64,000 nucleotides of DNA, from positions 512,631-576,630 of the forward strand of contig JBCCKF010000001.1 of the NCBI GenBank assembly GCA_039027435.1, read 5' to 3'. The first letter of the stretch is position 1. Every line of letters begins with the position of its first letter. This stretch comes from CALBPI01 sp039027435. Lineage in GTDB: Bacteria > Pseudomonadota > Gammaproteobacteria > Steroidobacterales > Woeseiaceae. The notes under the pieces were generated by a model. It worked only from the letters and a program-made list of their open reading frames with translations, was not told where the DNA came from and did not search any database. The translations under genes were made by a program, and so were the position numbers. Below are positions 36,700 through 45,055 of the stretch, piece by piece.

Positions 36700-38094
36700 A
36701 TGTCAGCTGATCAGGGTGCAGAACTCGCGCACGATCTGGAGCGTATCCAGAAATATCTCCTTCACGTATTGTCTGAGGGCAAGGCTGGTTCGCGAGAGGA
36801 TCGCCTGCCAAGGGCCTCCACGCCCCAGGCCCGCAAGCTCCTGACGCTTATTCGCACGATGCAAAAGCGCAGTGGCGACGAAGATGGCGCAACAACGATA
36901 TCCAGGATTCTTGATGATGCCGGCCAAACCTACTGGCTTTGGGACATCCAAACGGGCGATCTGAAATTCTCGCCCGGTTGGGCACGCAGAACCGGTCTTC
37001 CCGAGCATTACGACAGTGTCGGGCTTGAGCCATGGCTTTCGAGGGTTGTTGCAACCGACAGAGTCCGTCTGATGGCTGCTGTACGCGACCATTTGGGCGG
37101 CGTCACGCCGCGCCTTGAGATCGATTATCGACTGCAGACCGCCCGTGGCGAGGTCCATTGGTTCCGCTGTACGGGCCAATGCGAACGCGATGAATACGAC
37201 AACCCGATCCGCCTGGCGGGCACGCATCGCGATGTAACGGTCGAGCACCAGCGCGACGAACAAGCGAAACGCGTGGGCGCGGGCGGCGGCAAGCGCAGTC
37301 GGACCACAGAGCTAATCTGTGACGCGCTTTCCAACGGCGGCGTCGTGCCCTTCTTCCAACCGATCGTTCAACTGGAAGACCGAAAGTTGCAGGGCCTTGA
37401 AGCATTGGTGAGATTGCATGACAAGAGTCGCGGTATCATCGCGCCTCGCGAGTTCATTGCCACCGCAGAAAGATCGGATTTGATTGTGGCCTTAGGAGAT
37501 CGCGTGCTCGAGCTCGCGCTACGTGGTCTAGCCAGCGCTCGTGACGCCGGCAAACTCGATCCCGATGCCTTCGTCAGTGTCAACATCTCCGGGCGACAGC
37601 TACTCGAGGGCGACTTGCCTTCGCGAATTTCCACAGCGCTGCAACGCGAATCACTCCCACCCAGTTGTCTGCAACTTGAGCTTACTGAAACCGTGCTGAT
37701 CAGTAACCTCGCTTTCGCGAAACGCACACTCAACGCACTACGAAGAGCAGGAATTCGCATTGCGCTCGATGATTTTGGTGCAGGGTACTCCTCGCTGAAT
37801 TACCTGCAGGAGCTTCCGATTGATGTACTCAAGGTCGATCGACGTTTTGTCCGCCGAGTCGACCGGAACCCTGCACGCATCGCCATTCTGAGAACCATTA
37901 CCTCACTGGCAGATGCGTTGAAGATTCCGCTAATCGCTGAGGGCGTTGAAACCGAAGCGGAGGCAGCGACACTGCGAGAACTGGGCGTCACTTACGCTCA
38001 GGGTTTTCTTTTCTCAAAACCTGCCCCGCTTTCGGTGCAAATCGCACTGATCCAGGAACAGGGTCGCAGCGACCAGCGAATCGTCCAGATGTGA
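36700..38094 (+). CDS. PAS-EAL c-di-GMP phosphodiesterase
   Basis: A 464-residue cytoplasmic protein. A PAS domain (about 75-185: WLWDIQTGDLKFSPGW to RLAGTHRDVT) precedes an EAL domain (about 205-455) with all catalytic residues: GLEALVRLH, SVNISGRQL, ELTETVL, LDDFGAGYSS, LKVDRRF, AEGVET. No GGDEF domain is present. The 193 bases upstream, after the TauE-like gene, hold no promoter I can name with confidence. The last 97 bases overlap the convergent membrane-protein gene. Confidence 0.92.
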   Translation: MSADQGAELAHDLERIQKYLLHVLSEGKAGSREDRLPRASTPQARKLLTLIRTMQKRSGDEDGATTISRILDDAGQTYWLWDIQTGDLKFSPGWARRTGLPEHYDSVGLEPWLSRVVATDRVRLMAAVRDHLGGVTPRLEIDYRLQTARGEVHWFRCTGQCERDEYDNPIRLAGTHRDVTVEHQRDEQAKRVGAGGGKRSRTTELICDALSNGGVVPFFQPIVQLEDRKLQGLEALVRLHDKSRGIIAPREFIATAERSDLIVALGDRVLELALRGLASARDAGKLDPDAFVSVNISGRQLLEGDLPSRISTALQRESLPPSCLQLELTETVLISNLAFAKRTLNALRRAGIRIALDDFGAGYSSLNYLQELPIDVLKVDRRFVRRVDRNPARIAILRTITSLADALKIPLIAEGVETEAEAATLRELGVTYAQGFLFSKPAPLSVQIALIQEQGRSDQRIVQM

Positions 38095-38759
38095 TCGGTG
38101 GCATTGGCGGGATCGTCTCGTCGCGGCCTCGCCCACAACCACGTCAAGAACCAGAGCTGCATCAGCAACGAGAAATTCCATTCGATGATGTTCTCGGCAA
38201 CATCATCCTTGAAGCCGAACGTCCCGAGTGGCACCTCTGCGAGTGCTAGCACAGTCATCACACCCAGCAAGACGCGTTGAACCGAAAGTAACGCACGTGG
38301 TCGTTGCTCGGCGTTGATAATTGCCAGCCGGCGGGTCGCGGTGATCTGTGCGATGAAGGTACCGAGGAAAAACACAAAGACACCGTAGCGGCGCATCAGA
38401 CGATAGAAATCACCGGATGAACCAAGAAACACGGTGTAGAGCACAAGGAAGGCTGAGGCAACAATCGCTAGTCGCAGCATCCAGACGCCAACAACAGCGT
38501 GCGATGCGAGCCAATGCTCGAGTGAGCGCCAGAATGCGATCAACAAGAGACTTTGCGGGAGCATCAAAGCCTTGAACAACCAATAGCTCACGCCATGTCT
38601 GCCGGTTGAGCTAATGGACGTACAACCTTCGATATACGGGAAACAAGCCGGAATGTAGCCGCCGCTGATCGATAGCCACTGATTGAGGTTGACACAGGCG
38701 ATCGGCAAAAGCGCCACTGTGAGCACGAGCCAAGGTGCAAGCCGGTTCTTCTCGAGCAT
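37998..38759 (-). CDS. Frag1/DRAM/Sfk1-like multi-pass membrane protein
   Basis: A 253-residue protein with about six membrane helices. The early CFPYIEGCTSIS segment and the late DDVAENIIEWNFSLLMQL segment resemble the Frag1/DRAM/Sfk1 group of eukaryotes and bacteria; the bacterial function is unknown. The membrane core ends near 38110. The last 33 codons form a soluble tail antisense to the end of the EAL gene, which suggests an original stop was lost. Family assignment is moderate. Confidence 0.65.
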   Translation of the reverse strand: MLEKNRLAPWLVLTVALLPIACVNLNQWLSISGGYIPACFPYIEGCTSISSTGRHGVSYWLFKALMLPQSLLLIAFWRSLEHWLASHAVVGVWMLRLAIVASAFLVLYTVFLGSSGDFYRLMRRYGVFVFFLGTFIAQITATRRLAIINAEQRPRALLSVQRVLLGVMTVLALAEVPLGTFGFKDDVAENIIEWNFSLLMQLWFLTWLWARPRRDDPANATDHIWTIRWSLRPCSWISAICTESGAGFEKRKP

Positions 38760-38774
38760 TCAAATCACCGGAAC

Positions 38775-38812
38775 AAAAAAAGGCCGAGACGTACTCTACG
38801 CACGCCTCGGCC
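38775..38812 (-). terminator. Rho-independent terminator of the arsR-CA-sulP operon
   Basis: On the minus strand GGCCGAG and CTCGGCC pair around a 17-base loop and are followed by seven T residues. It lies 16 bases after the sulP stop. Confidence 0.88.
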
Positions 38813-38827
38813 CACGGAGCAAGTGCG

Positions 38828-40498
38828 TTAACCGACGGCCGGTGACGGCGTCGCGAGGCCCCCTTCCTCGTCAGCACTACCCCGTTTCAACACTCGATCT
38901 ACGGCCGCTCGGATCGCATCAGCGCGATGCTGGTAATGCGTATCCTTCGGCAGGCAGTGATCCGCTTCCATCGCGCGCAATACACGGCGCACCTCATCAC
39001 GCATCCCGGTGGTGTAGACGATACGATTCATTTGCTTGGCATCGCAGATCACCGTTTCAACCGCTCTCGCCGCTGAAACATCCAGGAATGGCACCCTATG
39101 GAAGTCCAGAATCAGTGCCATGCTGTTCTTGCTAGCACGTTCGCGAATACTCAAGCCGAGATCCGTCGCAGCGCCAAAGCTTAGCGGGCCACCGAAGTCA
39201 AAAAGCAGCACGCGATCGTCTGCAGACTTGAGCAGAGCGTCTTCCTCAGGCGTGATTCGCGCTTGCGTCCCCTCGCTCTTCACTTCTGCAAGCTGAAGAT
39301 CAGCCAACTGCTTCACGAACGCCAGCGAGGCGAGAACGACACCGACGCCAACAGCCCAAATCAAGTCCACAAACACGGTCAGGCCAAGAACTACCGCCAT
39401 CAACGCGAGGTCCCAACGTGGCCCGCGGTGTGCACGTTTGAGGTAGTTCACATCGATGATGTCATAGCCGACCTTGATCAGGATGCCCGCAAGCACCGCG
39501 TGCGGAATCTGTGAGGCGAGCGGCGCGAGCACGAGCACAACTGCAAGCAGCACGAGCCCGTGCAGCATGCCGGAGATCTTCGTGGCTCCGCCCGTGCGAA
39601 TATTCACGACCGTGCGCATCGTTGCCCCAGCACCAGGAATCGCGCCGAACAGGCCCGCGAGCGTGTTGCCGATGCCCTGACCGATCAACTCCTTGTCGGA
39701 ATCGTGCCGAGTCCGCGTCATGTTGTCGGCAACCAACGAGGTCAGCAAGCTATCGATGGCCCCCAGAATCGCCAGAATAAAGGCCGCCTCGAAAACGAGC
39801 CATGCCGTATCGCGCGTATCAGGCAACGCAGGCATCACGAATTCCGGGAATCCGGTCGGGATATCACCCAACAACGGCGAGCCTGGGAAAAAGCGACTGA
39901 GGACGGTCCCGATCAACAGCGCCGCCAGTGCGCCGGGCAAGAACACGCCCCATTTTTTCGGCCAATAGAACACAACCAACAGTGTGACGACACCGACGAT
40001 CAAGGCTGGAAATACAGGATCCGCCACCGCTCCAGGAATCGCGCTTAGCGCCGGGATCGTGCCCTTTTCAAGCGGCTCATGACCGAATAGTCGCGACACC
40101 TGCAAGGCGATGATGATGCAACCGATGCCACTCATGAAACCAGAGATCACAGGATAGGGCACCAAGCGGATGTATTGACCAAGCCTGAAAACGCCGAACG
40201 CGATCTGCAGTAGCCCGGCCAGCACCACCGCAGCGAACACCAAGGCCACATTGCCGGAGAGCGTGCCAAAGACGCCGGCAAAAACCACGACCATCGGTCC
40301 GGTCGGCCCACTGATCTGCGACCCGGTGCCACCGAACAGACTGGCGAAGAAGCCGACAAAAATGGCGCCCCACAATCCGGCGATGGGTCCGGCACCGGAT
40401 GCTTCACCGAAGGCCAGCGCCAGTGGCAAAGCGACAACCCCGGCAGTCAACCCACCGTAAATGTCGCCGCGAAGATTGGATGTATCAAAGAACTTCAT
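38828..40498 (-). CDS. SulP-family anion transporter, probable bicarbonate uptake
   Basis: A 556-residue inner-membrane transporter with an N-terminal region of about eleven helices and a C-terminal cytoplasmic STAS domain (about 430-530, with VLLFDFGGPLSFGAATDLGL and LDFHRVPFLDVSAARAV). The TGSQISGPTGPMVVVFAGVF segment is typical of SulP. The ATG at 40498 has GAGGAG upstream. It follows a beta-carbonic anhydrase gene by 11 bases. SulP proteins linked to carbonic anhydrase are proposed bicarbonate importers, but sulfate cannot be excluded. Confidence 0.9.
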   Translation of the reverse strand: MKFFDTSNLRGDIYGGLTAGVVALPLALAFGEASGAGPIAGLWGAIFVGFFASLFGGTGSQISGPTGPMVVVFAGVFGTLSGNVALVFAAVVLAGLLQIAFGVFRLGQYIRLVPYPVISGFMSGIGCIIIALQVSRLFGHEPLEKGTIPALSAIPGAVADPVFPALIVGVVTLLVVFYWPKKWGVFLPGALAALLIGTVLSRFFPGSPLLGDIPTGFPEFVMPALPDTRDTAWLVFEAAFILAILGAIDSLLTSLVADNMTRTRHDSDKELIGQGIGNTLAGLFGAIPGAGATMRTVVNIRTGGATKISGMLHGLVLLAVVLVLAPLASQIPHAVLAGILIKVGYDIIDVNYLKRAHRGPRWDLALMAVVLGLTVFVDLIWAVGVGVVLASLAFVKQLADLQLAEVKSEGTQARITPEEDALLKSADDRVLLFDFGGPLSFGAATDLGLSIRERASKNSMALILDFHRVPFLDVSAARAVETVICDAKQMNRIVYTTGMRDEVRRVLRAMEADHCLPKDTHYQHRADAIRAAVDRVLKRGSADEEGGLATPSPAVG

Positions 40499-40509
40499 TT
40501 TCGTGCTCC

Positions 40510-41181
40510 TCAGGCGCTGCACTCGTGCTCGTGCATCGCGGCATGCGCCATATCACTCGCATAGTGCGTATCGACGGGCTCAAACTTGCCGGTCGCTTCG
40601 TCAAGAGCAGTCACACCGCCCGTGCGAATGTCATAGATCCAGCCGTGCAATGTGACCTCACCCGTCGCGAGTCTTGCAGCGACCGACGGATGCGTCTTCA
40701 GGTGTTGCAGCTGTAGTTTCACGTTCTCTTCCAGCAACATCTGCATCCGCGCTTCCGGCGTGAGGTTCGCACCGACTGTGTTGACAACCTCAACAGCAGC
40801 CCGAGCGTAACCAAGCCATTCGCGCACGTGAGGCAGACCATCCAATCCTTCCGGGTTCATCGCACCCTTCATGGCACCGCATTCGGTATGGCCGCAGACC
40901 ACAATATGGGGCACACGCAGCGCAGCTACAGCGAATTCAATCGACGCGGTCATACCCCCCGTGTGATTGGTATGTGGCGGAACCACATTGCCCGCATTAC
41001 GACAGATGAACAGCTCACCCGGTTCGGTCTGCGTGATCATCGCCGTCTCGATACGAGAATCCGAACAGGTAATAAACAGTGCTTCCGGCGACTGACCATG
41101 CGCCAGCTTTTCAAACAGATCTTTCTTCCCCGGATACACCCGCTTCTGAAAGTCCACAACACCACTAGCAAATTTCGGCAT
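40510..41181 (-). CDS. Beta-class carbonic anhydrase
   Basis: A 223-residue zinc enzyme that interconverts CO2 and bicarbonate. Zinc ligands are C39 in ITCSDSR, H98 and C101 in CGHTECGAMKG, with D41 and R43 as the catalytic dyad. The ICRNAGN motif is also present. The ATG at 41181 has AAGGAGAG upstream. It sits between arsR (21 bases) and sulP (11 bases), so the transporter and the enzyme probably work together on inorganic carbon. Confidence 0.95.
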   Translation of the reverse strand: MPKFASGVVDFQKRVYPGKKDLFEKLAHGQSPEALFITCSDSRIETAMITQTEPGELFICRNAGNVVPPHTNHTGGMTASIEFAVAALRVPHIVVCGHTECGAMKGAMNPEGLDGLPHVREWLGYARAAVEVVNTVGANLTPEARMQMLLEENVKLQLQHLKTHPSVAARLATGEVTLHGWIYDIRTGGVTALDEATGKFEPVDTHYASDMAHAAMHEHECSA

Positions 41182-41202
41182 GATGCTCTCCTTCACTCAG
41201 GG

Positions 41203-41553
41203 TCAGGTCGACCCTGCCCACATTTCACGAACGGTTGCGATTTGTCCCTCGCTGACGCCTTGCATCCGTCCCTCGACAAAAGCCAATCCATCCACAATCC
41301 ATCGCGCCAGCTCAGGCTGGGTCAGGCGATAAAAGTGATGACGCCCATCACGGCGCTCCTCGACCATCCGATGCGCACGCAATTTGCCCAGGTGTTGGGA
41401 CACGCGTGTGCCAGGAAGATCGAGGCGATCAGCCAAACCGTTGACGTCGAGCTCACTGGACGCGAGCTCTTCGATCACGCGCACCCGGTCCGGATGCGCA
41501 AGCGTTTTGAAAATTTCCGCGAGTTCCCTCGCGACAATTTGACGATTTGGCAT
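41203..41553 (-). CDS. ArsR/SmtB-family repressor
   Basis: A 116-residue winged-helix protein. Helix-turn-helix residues run from VNGLADRLDLPGTRVSQHLG to KLRAHRMVEERRDGRHHFYR. There is no ELCVCDL-type Cys pair, so it is not a typical arsenic or zinc sensor, and its signal is unknown. AGTAGGAGTGGGG precedes the ATG. It heads an operon with carbonic anhydrase and SulP, which is unusual for ArsR and suggests a bicarbonate, CO2, redox or metal cue. A perfect palindrome lies 84 bases upstream. Confidence 0.92.
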   Translation of the reverse strand: MPNRQIVARELAEIFKTLAHPDRVRVIEELASSELDVNGLADRLDLPGTRVSQHLGKLRAHRMVEERRDGRHHFYRLTQPELARWIVDGLAFVEGRMQGVSEGQIATVREMWAGST

Positions 41554-41636
41554 GAAGTCCCCACTCCTACTAAGTCTCGTCTACCTGCATTTAGCGAATG
41601 TCTAAGTTCCCCGGACAGTTGTCTAAATACATAAAC

Positions 41637-41656
41637 ATCTTCGAAGATTCGAAGAT
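41637..41656. promoter_or_regulatory. Perfect 20-base palindrome, probable ArsR operator
   Basis: ATCTTCGAA-GA-TTCGAAGAT is a perfect inverted repeat (nine-base arms, two-base centre) in the 172-base region upstream of arsR. Its size fits an ArsR-family dimer site. Two copies of TGTCTAA spaced 21 bases apart (41599 and 41620) lie between it and the gene. Autoregulation is inferred. Confidence 0.6.
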
Positions 41657-41725
41657 ATGTGACTATGAAGATGCTAAGACTCGAGGTCAAGGATTTTCGG
41701 CACAGAGTGGAACGCTAAGGGTCTG

Positions 41726-42595
41726 TTAGCCCAATGACCGCATCACCGAGAGACAACGCGGCAAGTAGGCCGAACCGAAGAGATTGAGATGGTTCAACAG
41801 GTGATAGAGCTGGTAGAGCGGCAACCGCTGCTCATGGCCGGCCGGAAGAGGCCAAGCCTCTGCGTAGGCGGCGAAACAACCCGGACCAAATCCCCCAAAC
41901 AATCGCATCATCGCGAGATCGGTCTCACGATCCCCGAAGTGCGCGGCGGGGTCGAAAACGACAGGGATACCCGGCCGTGTCGATGCCGCGTTGCCTGACC
42001 AGAGGTCACCATGCACGAGCGCGGGCTCCGGATGATGGCCCGATAGCAGTTCGGGCAAGCGTTCCAATAGGCGTTTACCGTGGTCGTGCAAGCGCTCACC
42101 GTGACCCTGGTCGAACGCCCACTTCAACTGCGGTTCAAGTCGTTGGGTTGCAAAGAACTCGCACCAGGAGTCTCTCGTCGAATTGAATTGCAACGATCCG
42201 CCGAGCCAATTGATCTCGGGCCACCCAAACGCTGAGCCAGTATTGCGGTGCAGACTCGCGAGTGCGCGCCCTAAGGCGCGCTCGGTGACTGCATCCAATG
42301 CTCGCAGATCCAACCACTCCATCAGCAGCCAGACTTCCGAACCGGATGCATCGCACAGAATGACCTCAGGCACTACGATCGAGCCTGTCTCAGCGATTCG
42401 AGTGAGCGCAAACGCCTCGGACTGGAGCTGTGACTGATCGGTCGGTGAGGCGCGCTTTGCGAAGAAGCGACCCTCATCCGTTTCAACACAGAAGACGGCG
42501 GCGGTGTCGCCACCGGCTACTCGCCGCGGCGTCCGCGTTAGTGAACCGAGACTACTTTCCTCCAGCAATCCAGCGAGTTCATGGAAGTCCGGCAT
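41726..42595 (-). CDS. Fructosamine/ketosamine-3-kinase family protein
   Basis: A 289-residue kinase-like protein of the FN3K family, which phosphorylates sugar adducts on proteins so that they fall off. Landmarks are FFAKRASP (ATP-binding Lys), the VHGDLWSGN catalytic loop and VVFDPAAHFGDRETDLAMM with the metal Asp. Length matches the family (about 290). It stands alone, with the arsR promoter region downstream and DUF2490 upstream. Confidence 0.92.
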   Translation of the reverse strand: MPDFHELAGLLEESSLGSLTRTPRRVAGGDTAAVFCVETDEGRFFAKRASPTDQSQLQSEAFALTRIAETGSIVVPEVILCDASGSEVWLLMEWLDLRALDAVTERALGRALASLHRNTGSAFGWPEINWLGGSLQFNSTRDSWCEFFATQRLEPQLKWAFDQGHGERLHDHGKRLLERLPELLSGHHPEPALVHGDLWSGNAASTRPGIPVVFDPAAHFGDRETDLAMMRLFGGFGPGCFAAYAEAWPLPAGHEQRLPLYQLYHLLNHLNLFGSAYLPRCLSVMRSLG

Positions 42596-42623
42596 GAGTC
42601 AATCATACCGAAGTCGATGACTG

Positions 42624-43319
42624 TCAGAAGTTCTGGTGGAGACTCAGCTGCCACTGCCCTTTTTCGACACCGTTGGAGTGTTGGTACATGTAACCGGCCT
42701 GCATTTTCGTGCGCTCTCCGGCGACGTAACCGAGCGCGAGATAAGTACGATTGCGATCGTAGGTATCGACGCTGCGCCCATCACCAATGTCGCGCTCACC
42801 ATTGATAAATAATTCGTTGTAGACCGAGGCATAAACGCCACCGACCGACATCTCCCGTGACGTCAACGGGTAGTCTGCGAAGATTGCGTAGCGAAACCGT
42901 GTTCGAAAATCCTGACCGTCCACCCACCTTTGCTCGAATCGCATACGGTGACGGATGCGCCATTTTTCTCCCCAACGCTGCGAGATCAGCGCTTCCTGGT
43001 AGATGCGATCTTCTCGTGCGCTTGCGTCACTAGGGCCGAAGACGCCGGATCGAATGTTCGCGTAACCGAACGTATAGAGCGTATGGCTGTCCTTGGGTCG
43101 ATAGGTGACACCGGATCGCAACAGCCACTGCTCGAGGTCACCCCCGGCATCCCAGTTACGATTTTGGAAATCGCCCTGCACGCCCCAGCGACTGTCATCG
43201 AATGACGCATTCCAGAAGAGCATGTACCAGGCGCCGTTTTGACCTTCGTCAACCTGCGCATAAGCGGGCGTTCCACACGTAGCCAAAACAACCAGCAGTC
43301 CCAATACCCAACGTTTCAT
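42624..43319 (-). CDS. DUF2490 outer-membrane beta-barrel protein
   Basis: A 231-residue secreted protein. The signal peptide (RWVLGLLVVLATCGTPAYA) precedes an alternating beta-strand pattern with many aromatic residues and a terminal Phe (SLHQNF), consistent with a small outer-membrane barrel. Repeated W-R-x-R-x-R-x-R-F type strands (RIRHRMRFEQRW) resemble DUF2490. Function is unknown. Confidence 0.8.
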   Translation of the reverse strand: MKRWVLGLLVVLATCGTPAYAQVDEGQNGAWYMLFWNASFDDSRWGVQGDFQNRNWDAGGDLEQWLLRSGVTYRPKDSHTLYTFGYANIRSGVFGPSDASAREDRIYQEALISQRWGEKWRIRHRMRFEQRWVDGQDFRTRFRYAIFADYPLTSREMSVGGVYASVYNELFINGERDIGDGRSVDTYDRNRTYLALGYVAGERTKMQAGYMYQHSNGVEKGQWQLSLHQNF

Positions 43320-43422
43320 GAGGCGATTCCTCGAAAAATTGCTCGATGAAGCGCGTAGCGGCGAGTTCCTGTTCAGGTTTAGTTAAAATAATGAAATCAA
43401 CAGCTTCCATTCGAGCATACCG

Positions 43423-44553
43423 ATGTCGCAAGACTCCCGGCAGGCACAAAACCGAGCAATGGCCATAGATCGATTACGCACTGCGATGATGTGCATCGTG
43501 ATGTTTGGTCATGCAATGCTGCCCTACCTCACGACGCCGCGACGGTTTAAGGACCCGGCCACCAGCATCTGGTTCGATTGGATCGGCATCTTCCTGTACG
43601 GGTTTGCGATGCCGGCGTTTTTCGTGACCGCCGGGTTCGCTGGCGCGGCGTTGTTCACGCGGCGCGGTAGTGGCGCATTCTGGAAGCATCGCTGGCAGCG
43701 CCTCGGGATTCCGTTACTGGCCGGTTACTTGTTGCTCACACCGCTGACAAGAGCCGCTTATGAGTTCGCGCAGGTTACCGCGTTGAATGACTCTATCGGG
43801 GCCGGCTGGGCACAACTGATGAAAGGCGATTGGTTGCGCTGGTCAAAGCTCTACCACCTCTGGTTTCTCGCCTCGCTGATTCTGTTCTCTGGCTTATGGC
43901 TCGCGATCCGGAGTATCTATCTGCGCTTGCCAACTCAACTAATCGATCACTTGTCAGCGCTTTTTGACCGCGTGATGCGTTCAGGGGGCGCAGCGCTCGT
44001 ATTCGGCTTGATCACAGGCATACCGATGGCAATGTCCTATGTCAGCGGCACCGGACAAGGTACCGATGGGTGGATGCAAACGGCCCTGCTGATGTATTTC
44101 GGTCTCGGATGGTGCTTCTACGGCACACGGGACGCTCTGCTGGCGCAGACCCGGCATTGGCCGCTCGCGACGGTGGGTGCGCTTGTCATCACGCCGCTAT
44201 GTGCATGGTCAACACAGATTCGATTATTCGCCGAGGGCACGACCGATATACCGATGGGACTATTAGCCGGCTTTTCGAATGGCTTGCTAGGTGCATTCGC
44301 CACCATCGCATTGCTCGGTATTGCTCAGCGTTGGATGGAGCGCGAAAGCGAGGTCGCCGATTATTTGAGCGCAGCCTCATACTGGATTTACCTGGTGCAC
44401 TATCCGATCGTCATTGCCGCCGGCGGTATCGTGTCCGTCGTCGATAGCACCGCGGCGATCAAATATTTGCTCAGCGTCGGCATTGCTGTGCCGATCATCT
44501 TTATGAGTTTCGAATTACTCCGACGAAGTCGAAGCCAACCTCAACCGCGATAA
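43423..44553 (+). CDS. Acyltransferase-3 family membrane protein (MdoC/OpgC-like)
   Basis: A 376-residue integral membrane protein with about ten helices. The N terminus has IDRLRTAMMCIVMFGHAMLP, with the Arg and His of the acyltransferase-3 family, and later SYWIYLVHYPIVI, the family C-terminal signature. Such proteins add acyl groups to exported sugars. OpgC, which succinylates glucans, is the closest named type by layout. It diverges from DUF2490 with a 103-base gap. Confidence 0.85.
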   Translation: MSQDSRQAQNRAMAIDRLRTAMMCIVMFGHAMLPYLTTPRRFKDPATSIWFDWIGIFLYGFAMPAFFVTAGFAGAALFTRRGSGAFWKHRWQRLGIPLLAGYLLLTPLTRAAYEFAQVTALNDSIGAGWAQLMKGDWLRWSKLYHLWFLASLILFSGLWLAIRSIYLRLPTQLIDHLSALFDRVMRSGGAALVFGLITGIPMAMSYVSGTGQGTDGWMQTALLMYFGLGWCFYGTRDALLAQTRHWPLATVGALVITPLCAWSTQIRLFAEGTTDIPMGLLAGFSNGLLGAFATIALLGIAQRWMERESEVADYLSAASYWIYLVHYPIVIAAGGIVSVVDSTAAIKYLLSVGIAVPIIFMSFELLRRSRSQPQPR

Positions 44554-44566
44554 CGATCAGGCGTCT

Positions 44567-44944
44567 TCACAGGGCCGCAAGCGATTCAGGGGTCAGTGGT
44601 TTAGCAATAAACCCATCAACGAAGGGGCTCGCATCGGCCTTTCTTTGATCCTGTGCCATCAGATTGGCGGACAGCATGAAATACAGTTTCGCCGCACGCT
44701 GCGGCGCCGGGAGTTGTGCGTACGCCACCAGAAATTCGAACCCATCCATCCTCGGCATGTTGATATCGAGAAAAATGATATCGACAACACTATTGGGAGT
44801 GACTCGAAGAAACTCCAGCGCCTGATGGGCGTAGTTGAACACGGTGACCTTTTTGGCGAAGCTTGCCCGCGTAATGACGCGCTGATGGATGTAGTTGTCG
44901 TCATCACTGTCGTCGATCAGCATGACGTGGTTGACTGCATTCAT
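44567..44944 (-). CDS. Single-domain response regulator
   Basis: A 125-residue receiver domain with no output part. It has IDDSDDDNYIH (acidic pocket), IFLDINMPRMDGFEFL (phospho-site Asp near residue 61), the switch Ser in FMLSAN and the Lys in FIAKPL. The DDSDDDN type is common among receivers paired with bacteriophytochrome-like kinases. No kinase gene adjoins it. Confidence 0.9.
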   Translation of the reverse strand: MNAVNHVMLIDDSDDDNYIHQRVITRASFAKKVTVFNYAHQALEFLRVTPNSVVDIIFLDINMPRMDGFEFLVAYAQLPAPQRAAKLYFMLSANLMAQDQRKADASPFVDGFIAKPLTPESLAAL

Positions 44945-45015
44945 CGATTCGGTGCGTGCCTAATCCTTTCCCTGCGGCAGCATATCCGATTTGCAGCGAT
45001 TCGACACATAGGATG

Positions 45016-45048
45016 GTGGATGTCGAGGCGCGATGCCCCGACATCCAC
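45016..45048 (-). terminator. Strong hairpin after the autotransporter gene
   Basis: GTGGATGTCG and CGACATCCAC form a perfect ten-base-pair stem with an inner GGC/GCC pair. It lies eight bases past the autotransporter stop. There is no T-run on either strand, so it may be a 3' stabilising hairpin and not an intrinsic terminator. Confidence 0.55.
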
Positions 45049-45055
45049 TGACACG

